Part shown: one piece after another, positions 22,322 through 30,782 of the stretch
Position numbering within the stretch: the stretch's first letter is position 1
Layout: every line of letters starts with the position of its first letter
Source: Paenibacillus sp. PAMC 26794
GTDB taxonomy: Bacteria > Bacillota > Bacilli > Paenibacillales > Paenibacillaceae
Reading direction: 5' to 3'
DNA length: 64,000 nt
Assembly: GCF_000316035.1 (NCBI RefSeq)
Contig: NZ_ANHX01000071.1
Span: 107,912-171,911, forward strand
Notes under the pieces: model-generated
What the model saw: the letters and a program-made list of their open reading frames with translations, nothing else
The model's database searches: none
Told to the model about the DNA's origin: nothing
Program-made: the position numbers and the translations under genes

Positions 22322-23329
22322 TTACTTAATCATTTTTGCAAAGTGCTCCAAAGTGCGAACCAATTGTGCAGTGTAGGACATTTCATTGTCATACCAAGCT
22401 ACAGTTTTAACCAATTGTTGGTCGCCAACAGTCAGAACTTTAGTTTGAGTTGCATCAAACAGGGAACCGAAAGTGATTCCTTGGATATCGGAAGATACGA
22501 TTTCGTCTTCTGTGTATCCGAAAGTTTCTGGATCGGAAGCTTCTTGCATAGCTGCGTTAACTTCTTCAGCAGTTACTTTTTTGTTCAGAACAGTTACGAG
22601 CTCAGTCAGGGAACCAGTAGCTACTGGTACACGTTGAGCTGCACCGTCAAGGATGCCTTGCAGTTCTGGGATTACCAGACCGATTGCTTTAGCAGCGCCA
22701 GTTGTGTTAGGGATGATGTTTTCAGCTGCTGCGCGAGCACGACGGAAGTCACCTTTAGGGTGTGGAGCATCCAGTGTGTTTTGGTCGCCAGTGTAAGCGT
22801 GAATTGTAGTCATCAAACCTTGAACGATTCCGAATTTGTCTTGCAGTGTTTTTGCCATAGGTGCCAGGCAGTTTGTTGTGCAAGATGCGCCGGAGATTAC
22901 AGTTTCAGTACCGTCGAGGATTTCATGGTTTACGTTGTAAACGATGGTTTTCATGTCGCCAGTAGCTGGTGCGGAGATAACAACTTTCTTAGCTCCACCT
23001 TTCAAGTGTTTCTCAGCTGCTTCTTTAGTTGTGAAGAAACCAGTACATTCCAGAACGATATCTACGCCCAGGTCGCCCCAAGGAAGTTCTTCCGGGTTAC
23101 GGTTAGCCAATACTTTAACTTCTTTGCCGTTCACTTTGAAGAAGCCATCGTGTACTTCAACATCGCCATCGAAGCGACCTTGAGTTGTATCATATTTGAG
23201 CAAATGAGCGAGCATTTTAGCGTCAGTCAAGTCGTTGATTGCTACTACCTCGATGCCTGCTACATTTTGAATACGGCGGAATGCCAAGCGTCCAATACGT
23301 CCAAAACCGTTAATACCTACTTTAATCAT
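22322..23329 (-). CDS. gap: glyceraldehyde-3-phosphate dehydrogenase, type I
   Basis: NAD-dependent oxidative phosphorylation of glyceraldehyde 3-phosphate (335 aa). The Rossmann start MIKVGINGFGRIGRLAFRR, the catalytic cysteine in SGASCTTNCLAPMAK, TTIHAYTGDQNTLDAPH, and the C-terminal WYDNEMSYTAQLV are all present. The ATG at 23329 has GGGAGG upstream. It directly follows cggR, as in Bacillus gapA, so it should be repressed by CggR and induced by glycolytic flux. Confidence 0.98.
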   Translation of the reverse strand: MIKVGINGFGRIGRLAFRRIQNVAGIEVVAINDLTDAKMLAHLLKYDTTQGRFDGDVEVHDGFFKVNGKEVKVLANRNPEELPWGDLGVDIVLECTGFFTTKEAAEKHLKGGAKKVVISAPATGDMKTIVYNVNHEILDGTETVISGASCTTNCLAPMAKTLQDKFGIVQGLMTTIHAYTGDQNTLDAPHPKGDFRRARAAAENIIPNTTGAAKAIGLVIPELQGILDGAAQRVPVATGSLTELVTVLNKKVTAEEVNAAMQEASDPETFGYTEDEIVSSDIQGITFGSLFDATQTKVLTVGDQQLVKTVAWYDNEMSYTAQLVRTLEHFAKMIK

Positions 23330-23437
23330 GAGTAAGTTCCTCCCAAGTTTTGATTAATTTTTTTTATGAAACTTATATATTCAAGACAGACGGTGAAGTC
23401 CGTCAAGACAACAATAGTTGTGATGCAAAGTAAACCC

Positions 23438-24463
23438 TTATTCCATTTCAGCAACGATGACTTCGGCAGCAGCCTCATCAATAATCAGAATATCTTCCTG
23501 ACCAAATCGCAACACGGAATGTATAGCAGCAGCTTTGCTTTTGCCACCTGCAATTCCAATCACAACATCGGTTCGTTCAATATCCTGAAGTCGCATACCC
23601 AGTGTAAGCATGGTATGTACCACCTCACCCTGATCATTAAAGTAATAACCGAAAGATTCAGATACGGCCCCTTGCTCTTGAAGTTCATCAATAATCTCAG
23701 TCGCAAGTTTGCGTCTTTTGGCCATCTCTACGGCATCACCAATTCCATGAATAACAATCCGTGATTGCCTGATCAGCTGCAGAATCTCCTGAACACTAGG
23801 GTCCTGGATTAATGATTCATAGGCATGATCACTGAGCAAATCCGGTACATGCAGGAGTTTGTATTGCGCCCCTACCCGTTTTGCCATTGTGGATGCGATC
23901 GTATTAGCCTGAATTTCGAGGCTTTCTCCAAGCCCACCGCGTGCTGGTACGAACCAGACACCTTTGAGCGATGTTGGCGGATTTAGTTGTTCTGCGACTT
24001 CGGCCGTTGTTGAACCGCCAGTAACGGCGACAACGTCGTTGTCACTCATGATATTGCCGAGAGCCTTCGCTCCGGCTCTGCCCAGTTCCCTTTTGGCAAA
24101 CGGAGAAACGTCCGAATCGCCAGGAACCACAACTACCTTTTGCAGACCGTAGGCTTGCTTGATGCGCTCTTCCAGCTCGGATAATCCGAACAGCTCTTTG
24201 GCTACGGGCTCTAACTGCTGCAGCAAATCATACCCTGCCTCGCTGATCTTCATTCCTGCACTGTCAATTTCAATAAGTCCCTGAGCCTTTAACAGATCGG
24301 TCTCAGCCCTCAGAACCCGCTCGGTCATCTGCATGGAATTAGCTAACGTTCTCCGTCCGATCACATCCGATAACATGATCTGTTGCAGAATCGTATACCT
24401 CTTTTTCAAGATATCCATGAGATCAGGCAGAAGCTGCTTTTGTACTTCTAAAATCGTTCGCAT
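23438..24463 (-). CDS. cggR: CggR, central glycolytic genes regulator (SorC family)
   Basis: Represses its own operon and is released by fructose-1,6-bisphosphate (known for the B. subtilis orthologue). The 341-aa protein starts RTILEVQKQLLPDLMDILKK, then an HTH region RRTLANSMQMTERVLRAE (about residues 38-57), then the SorC sugar-phosphate-binding domain with VAVTGGSTTAEVAEQL, FVPARGGLGESLEIQAN and GIGDAVEMAKRR. I start at the ATG at 24463 (GGGAG 9 nt upstream), which matches the known N-terminus; a TTG ten codons earlier is possible. It is the first gene of the glycolytic cluster, with its operator and promoter readable just upstream. Confidence 0.95.
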   Translation of the reverse strand: MRTILEVQKQLLPDLMDILKKRYTILQQIMLSDVIGRRTLANSMQMTERVLRAETDLLKAQGLIEIDSAGMKISEAGYDLLQQLEPVAKELFGLSELEERIKQAYGLQKVVVVPGDSDVSPFAKRELGRAGAKALGNIMSDNDVVAVTGGSTTAEVAEQLNPPTSLKGVWFVPARGGLGESLEIQANTIASTMAKRVGAQYKLLHVPDLLSDHAYESLIQDPSVQEILQLIRQSRIVIHGIGDAVEMAKRRKLATEIIDELQEQGAVSESFGYYFNDQGEVVHTMLTLGMRLQDIERTDVVIGIAGGKSKAAAIHSVLRFGQEDILIIDEAAAEVIVAEME

Positions 24464-24506
24464 GCTTTCCACTCCCGCAAGTTCTCGTTCCAAGCTCTCT
24501 TTCGTG

Positions 24507-24543
24507 GCCCTAAAACGTCCCGGGTTAACTTTTTAAGTCCCAC
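24507..24543 (-). promoter_or_regulatory. tandem CggR operator half-sites
   Basis: On the minus strand TGGGAC (24538-24543) and CGGGAC (24518-24523) are exactly 20 nt apart, the period of the B. subtilis operator (CGGGAC-N6-TGTC-N4 repeated). The TGTC halves are degenerate. The site lies just downstream of the -10 element of cggR, where CggR would act as a roadblock. Confidence 0.65.
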
Positions 24544-24548
24544 TTCTA

Positions 24549-24577
24549 TTCTACCTAAAACTGACGTGACATGCAAG
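24549..24577 (-). promoter_or_regulatory. sigma-A promoter of cggR
   Basis: TTGCAT, a 17-nt spacer, then TAGAAT on the minus strand. The predicted start of transcription falls at the edge of the CggR operator. Confidence 0.65.
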
Positions 24578-24838
24578 TGTTTCAACGTGTTATTTCGACA
24601 CGCATCCAGCGTTTGTACGCGCCTATTTTCACAATCCTAGACTTCCATGATCAAGGACTAGCTCACGCATACCATATATAGAGGAAACAAATGAACTCGG
24701 TCTACATATCGCTCAGAATCACATTTCATACGGCATGTCCAAAACCTCTAATAGCATTTACTTAAATGTACTCTTTATCCACTCTTCTTCATCATGATCA
24801 TTTTTAGGTTAATCCAAACCAATACCACAACGAACTGC

Positions 24839-24867
24839 TTGCAATTAAATATTTCATGAGCTATAAT
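24839..24867 (+). promoter_or_regulatory. promoter of the tRNA-Arg gene
   Basis: TTGCAA, a 17-nt spacer and a perfect TATAAT end 22 nt before the tRNA. Confidence 0.7.
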
Positions 24868-24889
24868 CATTATTGCTGTCACATAATGT

Positions 24890-24964
24890 GCGCCCGTGGT
24901 CCAATGGATATGACGTAGGCCTCCGAAGCCTGAGATCCAAGTTCGATTCTTGGCGGGCGCGCCA
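24890..24964 (+). tRNA. tRNA-Arg (anticodon CCG), CCA encoded
   Basis: GCGCCCG/CGGGCGC acceptor stem, anticodon loop CTCCGAA giving CCG, T-arm with GTTCGATTC, discriminator G and an encoded CCA. Stand-alone gene with its own promoter and terminator, oriented opposite to the glycolytic operon. Confidence 0.95.
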
Positions 24965-24999
24965 TTTTTATTTAACAGCTCATAACCCATTTAACCAAT

Positions 25000-25025
25000 G
25001 AAACCGGAAAGGTTTCTTTTTTTTG
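25000..25025 (+). terminator. terminator of tRNA-Arg
   Basis: GAAACC-GGAAA-GGTTTC followed by eight or more T. It lies immediately before the clpP promoter. Confidence 0.8.
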
Positions 25026-25033
25026 CAAGTTAG

Positions 25034-25073
25034 TTTGACTTTCTTTGACTTTTTGTTTGGAATTGTTTATTAT
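25034..25073 (+). promoter_or_regulatory. clpP promoter with overlapping CtsR operator
   Basis: TTTGACTTTCTTTGACT (25034-25050) fits the CtsR heptad direct repeat read on this strand. The second heptad doubles as the -35 (TTTGAC, 25044-25049); an 18-nt spacer leads to TATTAT (25068-25073). Known role of CtsR: heat-sensitive repression of clp genes. Confidence 0.8.
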
Positions 25074-25140
25074 GTGGGTAATACGGTAACAGTTTAAGTA
25101 TAAACACCAATAACATTTACATTCCAAGGAGGTTTTTCAC

Positions 25141-25737
25141 GTGAGTTTTATTCCAATGGTCGTTGAACAGAGCAACCGGGGTGAGCGCGCCTACGACATC
25201 TACTCCAGATTGCTGAAGGATCGTATTATTTTCCTTGGTAGCGATGTTAATGACGTAGTGGCTAATGCCATTATGGCACAGATGTTGTTCCTGGCTGCGG
25301 AAGATCCGGAGAAAGACATTCACTTATACATCAACAGCCCAGGCGGATCGATTACAGCCGGTATGGCCATTTACGATACAATGCAATTCATCAAACCGGA
25401 TGTTTCTACCATCTGTGTAGGTATGGCGGCTTCCATGGGTGCATTCTTGTTGAATGCCGGTGCAAAAGGTAAACGTTTTGCATTACCAAACAGTGAAATT
25501 ATGATTCACCAACCACTTGGTGGTGCACAAGGTCAGGCTTCTGACATCGAAATCCGTGCTCGTCGCATCTTGAAAATGCGTGATACCTTGAACCGCATCA
25601 TCTCTGAGCGTTCAGGTCAACCGCTGGAGCGGATTGAGAAAGATACAGATCGTGACTACTTCATGAGTGCTGCTGAAGCCGCCGATTACGGTATCATTGA
25701 TAAAGTTATTGAAAACGTAGGATCACAAGGCATCTAA
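25141..25737 (+). CDS. clpP: ATP-dependent Clp protease proteolytic subunit ClpP
   Basis: The 198-aa serine peptidase subunit of Clp proteases, degrading misfolded, regulatory and SsrA-tagged proteins with ClpX or ClpC. Catalytic triad: Ser in GMAASMGAFLL, His in MIHQPLGGAQGQ, and Asp in KDTDRDYFM. The N-terminal axial-loop sequence FIPMVVEQSNRGERAYDIYS is typical. The start is GTG at 25141 with AAGGAGG 8 nt upstream. Single-gene plus-strand transcript with a CtsR-controlled promoter and a strong terminator. Functionally linked to the ssrA/smpB pair elsewhere in the window. Confidence 0.98.
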   Translation: MSFIPMVVEQSNRGERAYDIYSRLLKDRIIFLGSDVNDVVANAIMAQMLFLAAEDPEKDIHLYINSPGGSITAGMAIYDTMQFIKPDVSTICVGMAASMGAFLLNAGAKGKRFALPNSEIMIHQPLGGAQGQASDIEIRARRILKMRDTLNRIISERSGQPLERIEKDTDRDYFMSAAEAADYGIIDKVIENVGSQGI

Positions 25738-25821
25738 GTGTGACGTAGACCACGGTCTATGCGTTAACATAATCAACACCTAACGTAATCAGCAACACCT
25801 CATTGTGTTGTCTATACGGGA

Positions 25822-25861
25822 AGAAGCCCTCATCATAATCATGATGGGGGCTTCTTTTTTT
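25822..25861 (+). terminator. terminator of clpP
   Basis: GAAGCCCTCATCAT/ATGATGGGGGCTTC stem followed by TTTTTTT. Confidence 0.9.
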
Positions 25862-25920
25862 CATTTTATAGAAAAGATATTTTATAAGAAGATAACTTAA
25901 GAGTGCATAATAATGATTCT

Positions 25921-27018
25921 TTATTTGGTTCCATTTACATTACTGAAAGGTTCTGTGCCTTTAGGGAGAAGCTCTTTGTACATAAATGGCATTTCAGGGA
26001 ATCCTTCTGCGTACGCCGTATACTCATACAACTGGAAGAACACAACTACACCCGTTGGTGTCACATAGAAATCTTGATCTTTATCTAACCCTTTGTAACC
26101 GTCGAGGTACCCGCCGCGGGCTTTCAGTTGTTCACCCACTTTTTTACTCAACGTCTCACGCATGGTTTTGTTATTTTGCAGCACATCATCTAACGTAAGC
26201 TCCTTACCTGTGTCCAGTGCAAAGGTGTGGCCCGTACGGTATGTCATACCATGAGCGCCAGCATAATCCTCATATCGTTGTGTAATGAGTCCTAGCACGC
26301 CTTTTTCGTTATACGTCACGACATAAGAGCTCTCAAATGCATATGGACGATTGGCTGTTGCACCGCCGAATTCAGATGTCTGTTTCTTGAAGTCAGCTAC
26401 ATAAGCATCCACTTCGTCTTTCAGCACTTTGTTGATCGCCGCTTCAGCTTCTTTGCTGGCAAGTCCACTCACCTGCGGATATTGAACATCTACTTCAGCA
26501 TTTTTCACAGTGACATTAACTGTTGCCGCTTTAATTTTAACGTTATTTTGTTTCACCTTGCTGAGTGTCAACGTCTTGGTTTTGCCATCCCAATTCCCCT
26601 GTACACCCAGATAATCTCTCATTGCTGAGAATGGGATATACAATCTGCCGTTGATCAGCTTTGCGTCCACTTGAGGATAATAGTTGTTAATTCGAACACT
26701 CGGCTCGCCATCCAATAGGCTGATCGTCATCGTGTTATTGGCTGCTGTCAAAGCGTACTCTTTGGTTTTCGCATCATATTTCAGCGTTCCACCTGCCACA
26801 TCTTTAACTGCAGTAAGAGATACCCAAGTTGAGCCACCTTGAAGAAGTCCTTTTTGAGTCAGTGTTTTTCCACCCGATTTCAGAGTTACCTCAGCCGGGG
26901 TTGTCACTTTTGAGGATACCGATGCTGCCTGAACCGAACTGTCCTGCCACACCGAACCGCTACCTACAATAATTCCTGCTGCAAGCAAAGCACTTGTCCA
27001 TTTTTTCCATGATGTCAT
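25921..27018 (-). CDS. secreted protein with copper-amine-oxidase-like N-domain and DUF4163/DUF3298-type C-domain
   Basis: A 365-aa exported protein. A Sec signal peptide is evident (MTSWKKWTSALLAAGIIVG... cleaved near VQAAS). Residues about 38-150 form the stalk-like copper amine oxidase N-terminal domain common in Paenibacillus surface proteins (GSTWVSLTAVKDVAGG, NGRLYIPFSAMRDYLGV). Residues about 175-355 match the RsiV/PdaC-type domain pair (YPQVSGL, YAGAHGMTYRTGHTFALDTGKE, FYVTPTGVVVFF). Its role is probably cell-wall associated; no catalytic residues can be assigned. It is transcribed towards clpP and stands alone. Confidence 0.85.
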   Translation of the reverse strand: MTSWKKWTSALLAAGIIVGSGSVWQDSSVQAASVSSKVTTPAEVTLKSGGKTLTQKGLLQGGSTWVSLTAVKDVAGGTLKYDAKTKEYALTAANNTMTISLLDGEPSVRINNYYPQVDAKLINGRLYIPFSAMRDYLGVQGNWDGKTKTLTLSKVKQNNVKIKAATVNVTVKNAEVDVQYPQVSGLASKEAEAAINKVLKDEVDAYVADFKKQTSEFGGATANRPYAFESSYVVTYNEKGVLGLITQRYEDYAGAHGMTYRTGHTFALDTGKELTLDDVLQNNKTMRETLSKKVGEQLKARGGYLDGYKGLDKDQDFYVTPTGVVVFFQLYEYTAYAEGFPEMPFMYKELLPKGTEPFSNVNGTK

Positions 27019-27298
27019 ATATAAAACTCCTCTCTGAATTCACAATTAGGGATCATTGCGTATGTAATCCTGACCTGATCGCATATCTCATACGCTCACC
27101 TCTCTATTATAATTAACCCGATTTCGGAAAGGTTTACAGCTCGAGTTACAATGTTGATGAATATCAGACCGAAAATATAACGGGATATGACCTTTTTGTC
27201 ACGAACAACTATACAAAAAAGATACCAATATACAGCATTTCATGTTGCTTCAAAAAGGTACCCTCCTATTTAACTTCATCAAAGTTTGCTTTTCCAAC
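27019..27298. other. gap upstream of the copper-amine-oxidase-domain gene
   Basis: Presumably the promoter region of the minus-strand gene starting at 27018. No gene, repeat or clear promoter pair was found. Confidence 0.4.
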
Positions 27299-27331
27299 AA
27301 AAAAGACTCTGTCCACAGGACAAAGTCTTTG
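27299..27331 (-). terminator. terminator of the SIMPL-domain gene
   Basis: AAAGACTTTGTCC-TGT-GGACAGAGTCTTT stem followed by TTTTG on the minus strand. Confidence 0.85.
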
Positions 27332-27403
27332 TCATTATTTCGTTGTACCCTTCAAATGACACTTGAAAAGGTTACTTGAGCTTACAGTCCTTAGTTAGAT
27401 CTT

Positions 27404-28156
27404 TTATTTCATTTCATACGTGATATTCAGGATTGTACTTACTTTAACCTGGCCTGTTTCAATCTCAGTGCCACCTGCTGTATCTGCTACTTTGGACATC
27501 AAAGCCTCACTTGCATAGAATACAGGCACATTGGCATCACCTTGGCTCACGGAAAGAACAGCACCCAGTTGACGTTTAACTGCTTTTGCAATGGCGCCCG
27601 CTTTCACATCTGCATTGGCAACAGCTTTCTCAATCACTTGGGATTCATAACTTTCCGGATTTTCTACAGTAAAGCGCACGTTTTCAATATTGTTGGCACC
27701 CGCCCCCGAAGCAGCATCGAGTAACTCGCCGATCTTGTCCATCTGACGATATGTGACTGTCAGCGTATGATGCGCTGTATATCCTTTAATTTGTTGTCCG
27801 TCTTTTTCGCTATACGTATAGTTGGGTTGTACAGAGAACTGACTCGTTTGAATGTCGTCTGCACTGATCTTCCACGTGTTCTTCAGCAAGTTGGATACCT
27901 TTTGAACTTTGGCAGCATTCGCTTTTTGAGCAGATGCAGCTGTCTCTGCAGTACTGTTCACACCAATGGACAGATAAGCGATATCAGGCTTCACCTGAAT
28001 CTCACCTTTACCCACAACATTAATCACATTCTGTTGTACTCCCTGAACCTCTGCAGCGTAAGCATAGTTACCTGGTGCAACCCATGCTGTTCCTCCAACA
28101 AGCAACGTACTTGCCACTAGCACCGCACCAAACGGTTTCATCCATTGTTTACCCAT
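27404..28156 (-). CDS. secreted SIMPL-domain (DUF541) protein
   Basis: A 250-aa exported protein with a signal peptide (KPFGAVLVASTLLVGGTAW, cleavage near AYAAEV) and one SIMPL domain: INVVGKGEIQVKPDIAYLSIGV at the start, TSQFSVQPNYTY in the middle, and ATLN-like VSTILNITYEMK at the end. The family has bacterial periplasmic or surface members of unclear function (oxidative stress and outer-membrane links are reported in Gram-negatives). The ATG at 28156 has AAGGAGG 8 nt upstream; 51 codons of open frame before it are not supported. It lies between crh and the DUF3298-type gene, with its own terminator. Confidence 0.88.
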   Translation of the reverse strand: MGKQWMKPFGAVLVASTLLVGGTAWVAPGNYAYAAEVQGVQQNVINVVGKGEIQVKPDIAYLSIGVNSTAETAASAQKANAAKVQKVSNLLKNTWKISADDIQTSQFSVQPNYTYSEKDGQQIKGYTAHHTLTVTYRQMDKIGELLDAASGAGANNIENVRFTVENPESYESQVIEKAVANADVKAGAIAKAVKRQLGAVLSVSQGDANVPVFYASEALMSKVADTAGGTEIETGQVKVSTILNITYEMK

Positions 28157-28265
28157 CACGATAGCCTCCTTATGTGTTAACATCTCAAACTTTAAACGAT
28201 TTGATACCTTAACAGACGGGACAAATTCCATAATGTTGCACTTGACGAGAGCATAAACGTAAAAA

Positions 28266-28292
28266 ACGCAAAAAAGCCCCTTTCGGGACTTC
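28266..28292 (-). terminator. terminator of the rapZ-yvcK-whiA-crh cluster
   Basis: AAGTCCC-GAAA-GGGGCTT (one G-U pair) followed by TTTTGCG on the minus strand, directly after the Crh-like gene. Confidence 0.8.
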
Positions 28293-28312
28293 TTCATTGG
28301 ATTGATCATATC

Positions 28313-28582
28313 TTATTGGTTTTCGAGCTCTTCCTTGCTTACCAGACTAACTAAAGCGTTTACAGCCTGTTCGGCATCCGCGCCTTCTGCACTAATCTGG
28401 ATTTCCGTACCTGTGCTAATTGCAAGGCTCATGATCCCCATGATACTTTTTGCATTAACTTTTTTGTCGTCCTTCTCGACGAACACTTCAGACGAGTACT
28501 TATTCGCTTCTTGAACGAACAGTGCAGCAGGTCTGGCATGGAGACCCGTTTTCAAACGGACAACTACCGGGTGCTTTGTCAT
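28313..28582 (-). CDS. crh: Crh-like HPr-family phosphocarrier that retains His15
   Basis: An 89-aa HPr-fold protein. Sequence and position (after whiA, yvcK and rapZ) identify it as the Crh orthologue: VRLKTGL-ARPAALFVQEAN and KKVNAKSIMGIMSLA are Crh-like. Ser46 (KSIMG), the HprK phosphorylation site used in CcpA-dependent catabolite control, is present. Unlike B. subtilis Crh, which has Gln15, this protein has His15 in GLHARPA, the residue phosphorylated by PTS enzyme I. It may therefore work both in sugar transport and in regulation, or be a paralogue near the HPr/Crh split. HprK is encoded at 59.3-60.2 kb in the same window. Confidence 0.9.
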   Translation of the reverse strand: MTKHPVVVRLKTGLHARPAALFVQEANKYSSEVFVEKDDKKVNAKSIMGIMSLAISTGTEIQISAEGADAEQAVNALVSLVSKEELENQ

Positions 28583-28837
28583 GGAAACTTACCCCCTATT
28601 ATGAAATCTGGACATTAAATACACAATTATATTTAAACAACATTATACCATTAACCCGTGCAGGACACTAGAAGAAAAAACTCAAGGTGCTTTGACGGAC
28701 GTTATCTTGCCCTAATTTCATCTTTTGCACAGCGCATCCAATGACCTAAGTAAGTCCCCTAGATCCTTAACGGTTGACTTTCCCGACCTTTCTGTTCAGC
28801 AGAAACAGCCGACCTTGTTACTTTACCCTACTCCGTC

Positions 28838-29776
28838 TTAACCATAACGTTCTGTGCGTACTTTCTCAGCCAACTCATCAATTTTGCGAAGCCGATGGTT
28901 CACTCCCGACTTGCTGACTGTACCTTTGAGGAGTTCGCCCACTTCCTTCAAGTTGATATCGGGATGAGCGAGTCGAACCTCCGCCACTTCGCGAAGCTTC
29001 TCGGGCAGCGATTCCAGACCAACTTCCTTTTGCAACAACCGGATATTATCGATTTGTCTTACCGCTGCTCCGATCGTTTTGTTCAGGTTGGCGGTCTCAC
29101 AATTGACAATCCGGTTAACGGAGTTACGCATATCTCGCATAATACGTACGTCTTCAAACTTGAACAAGGCCTGATGAGCACCAATGATGCTGAGCAGCTC
29201 AATGATTTTCTCGCCTTCCTTGATGTATAGGATGAATCCTTTTTTCCGTTCTATACATCGGGCATTCAGATGAAATTCATTGGCCAGATCGACCAGGGCC
29301 TGACAGTGTTCTTCGTACATGGACGCAATCTCCAGATGATATGAAGAACCTTCCGGGTTATTAACCGATCCACCTGCCAGAAATGCACCGCGAAGATAGG
29401 CCCGTTTACAACAGTTTTGCTGAAACAACTCCGTACTGATCCCTGGGGTAAAGAGAAAGCCCTCAGATACAATATGAAGACTATTGAGAATCTCCTGTAC
29501 CATGGTTGGAATACGAACAATATATACATTGTTCTTTTTCAGCCGCATTTTTTTGCGGACCAGTAATTCCGTATGCACTTGAAATTGCTTTTTAAGCAGA
29601 GAGTATGCCCGTCTTGCAATGGCGGCATTCTCCGTCGAAATATCCAAGATCACTTTTTTATTCGATAACTGCACTGCACCAAGCATACGGATGAGGGCTG
29701 AAAGTTCCGCCTTTTCGCAGCACGGTTCGCTCTCGATCATAGTTAACTCTTTTTTGGTCTGTGCTGCAAACGACAT
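28838..29776 (-). CDS. whiA: WhiA, LAGLIDADG-HTH DNA-binding protein
   Basis: A 312-aa protein of the WhiA/YvcL family, a DNA-binding factor linked to sporulation in actinomycetes and to cell division and chromosome segregation in Bacillus. N-terminal SFAAQTKKELTMIESEPCC, the degenerate LAGLIDADG segment CKRAYLRGAFLAGGSVNNPE (about residues 121-140), and a C-terminal HTH (INLKEVGELLKGTVSKSGVNHRLRKI) are visible. It follows yvcK after 6 nt, so the two are co-transcribed, and precedes the Crh-like gene by about 255 nt. Confidence 0.96.
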   Translation of the reverse strand: MSFAAQTKKELTMIESEPCCEKAELSALIRMLGAVQLSNKKVILDISTENAAIARRAYSLLKKQFQVHTELLVRKKMRLKKNNVYIVRIPTMVQEILNSLHIVSEGFLFTPGISTELFQQNCCKRAYLRGAFLAGGSVNNPEGSSYHLEIASMYEEHCQALVDLANEFHLNARCIERKKGFILYIKEGEKIIELLSIIGAHQALFKFEDVRIMRDMRNSVNRIVNCETANLNKTIGAAVRQIDNIRLLQKEVGLESLPEKLREVAEVRLAHPDINLKEVGELLKGTVSKSGVNHRLRKIDELAEKVRTERYG

Positions 29777-29782
29777 GGGACT

Positions 29783-30769
29783 TCACCTCTTCCGTAACAT
29801 CCAATTTTGTACCAGTTGGTAGATGTGATGACTTAACTTGTCGGCATCATGGCGCAGATAGGTTTTGAACAGAACAAGGGTATCTGCAACCACCTGATAA
29901 CCAGCGCTTTCGAGTACATTCATATCCAGTACAACCGGTTTTGCTCCTTTTTCCGCATACTTATTTTGCACTTGTAGCGGAATATCACCATTATTTACGA
30001 TAACATAGTCGAAGAGCTGATGACCTATATGCTCGTGTACCGCCTTAAGGTGGTCACTTACCGTATAGTTATCTGTTTCTCCCGGCTGTGTCATCACATT
30101 ACAGATAAACATCTTCACCGCATCAGCCTCTACCACAGCTTCTGCAAGCTTAGGTACGAGCAGATTGGGAAGAATGCTTGTATAGAGGCTGCCTGGCCCG
30201 ATCAGAATGGCGTCAGCTTGACGAATGGCCTCTACTGCCTCTGGCAACGGCTCCACGTGATCCGGTTCAAGGAAAACACGTTTGATGCGTCCACCCGCCT
30301 CAGGGATTTTGGACTCACCTGTAATAATTGTCCCATCTTCCATCTCCGCATGCAACACCACGGCCTGGCCGGCGGCTGGCAATACCTCACCTCGAACGGC
30401 AAACACGCGGCTAAGCTCCCGCACTGCGGTCACAAAGTCGCCCGAAATATCCGTCATTGCAGCCAAAATCAAATTTCCCAAGCTGTGGCCTGCAAGCCCC
30501 GCGCCTGTATTGAAACGGTACTTCAACATATCTGAAAGCAATGGTTCTACATCAGCCAGTGCCGTAAGCACGTTGCGAATGTCGCCCGGAGGCGGCATCT
30601 GTAGCTCATTGCGCAGGATGCCTGAACTTCCACCGTCATCTGCAACTGTGACGATGGCCGTGATATCCAGCGGCTTCTCTTTCAAACCGCGCAGCATCAC
30701 GGATAATCCGGTTCCGCCGCCCATTACAACTATTCTCGGACGTTCTCTTCGTGGTCCGGCCTCTTTCAT
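29783..30769 (-). CDS. yvcK: YvcK, gluconeogenesis factor / CofD-like protein
   Basis: A 328-aa protein required in Bacillus for growth on gluconeogenic substrates and for normal cell-wall synthesis; it binds UDP-sugars. The glycine-rich N-terminal IVVMGGGTGLSVMLRGLKE and AIVTVADDGGSSG motifs are diagnostic, followed by PGDIRNVLTALAD and AILIGPGSLYTSILPNLLV. It starts 13 nt after the rapZ stop with GAGGGTGAAGGG before the ATG, and is followed closely by whiA. The order rapZ-yvcK-whiA-crh is the conserved Firmicute cluster. Confidence 0.96.
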   Translation of the reverse strand: MKEAGPRRERPRIVVMGGGTGLSVMLRGLKEKPLDITAIVTVADDGGSSGILRNELQMPPPGDIRNVLTALADVEPLLSDMLKYRFNTGAGLAGHSLGNLILAAMTDISGDFVTAVRELSRVFAVRGEVLPAAGQAVVLHAEMEDGTIITGESKIPEAGGRIKRVFLEPDHVEPLPEAVEAIRQADAILIGPGSLYTSILPNLLVPKLAEAVVEADAVKMFICNVMTQPGETDNYTVSDHLKAVHEHIGHQLFDYVIVNNGDIPLQVQNKYAEKGAKPVVLDMNVLESAGYQVVADTLVLFKTYLRHDADKLSHHIYQLVQNWMLRKR

Positions 30770-30782
30770 CCCTTCACCCTCT

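Noticed and set aside
22307..23335. 342-codon plus-strand open frame opposite gap
   Set aside because: Cysteine- and phenylalanine-rich shadow of the highly biased gap codons; no SD.
24775..24990. 71-codon minus-strand frame containing NRTWISGFGGLRHIHWTTGAH
   Set aside because: This is the antisense translation of tRNA-Arg, a common false protein.
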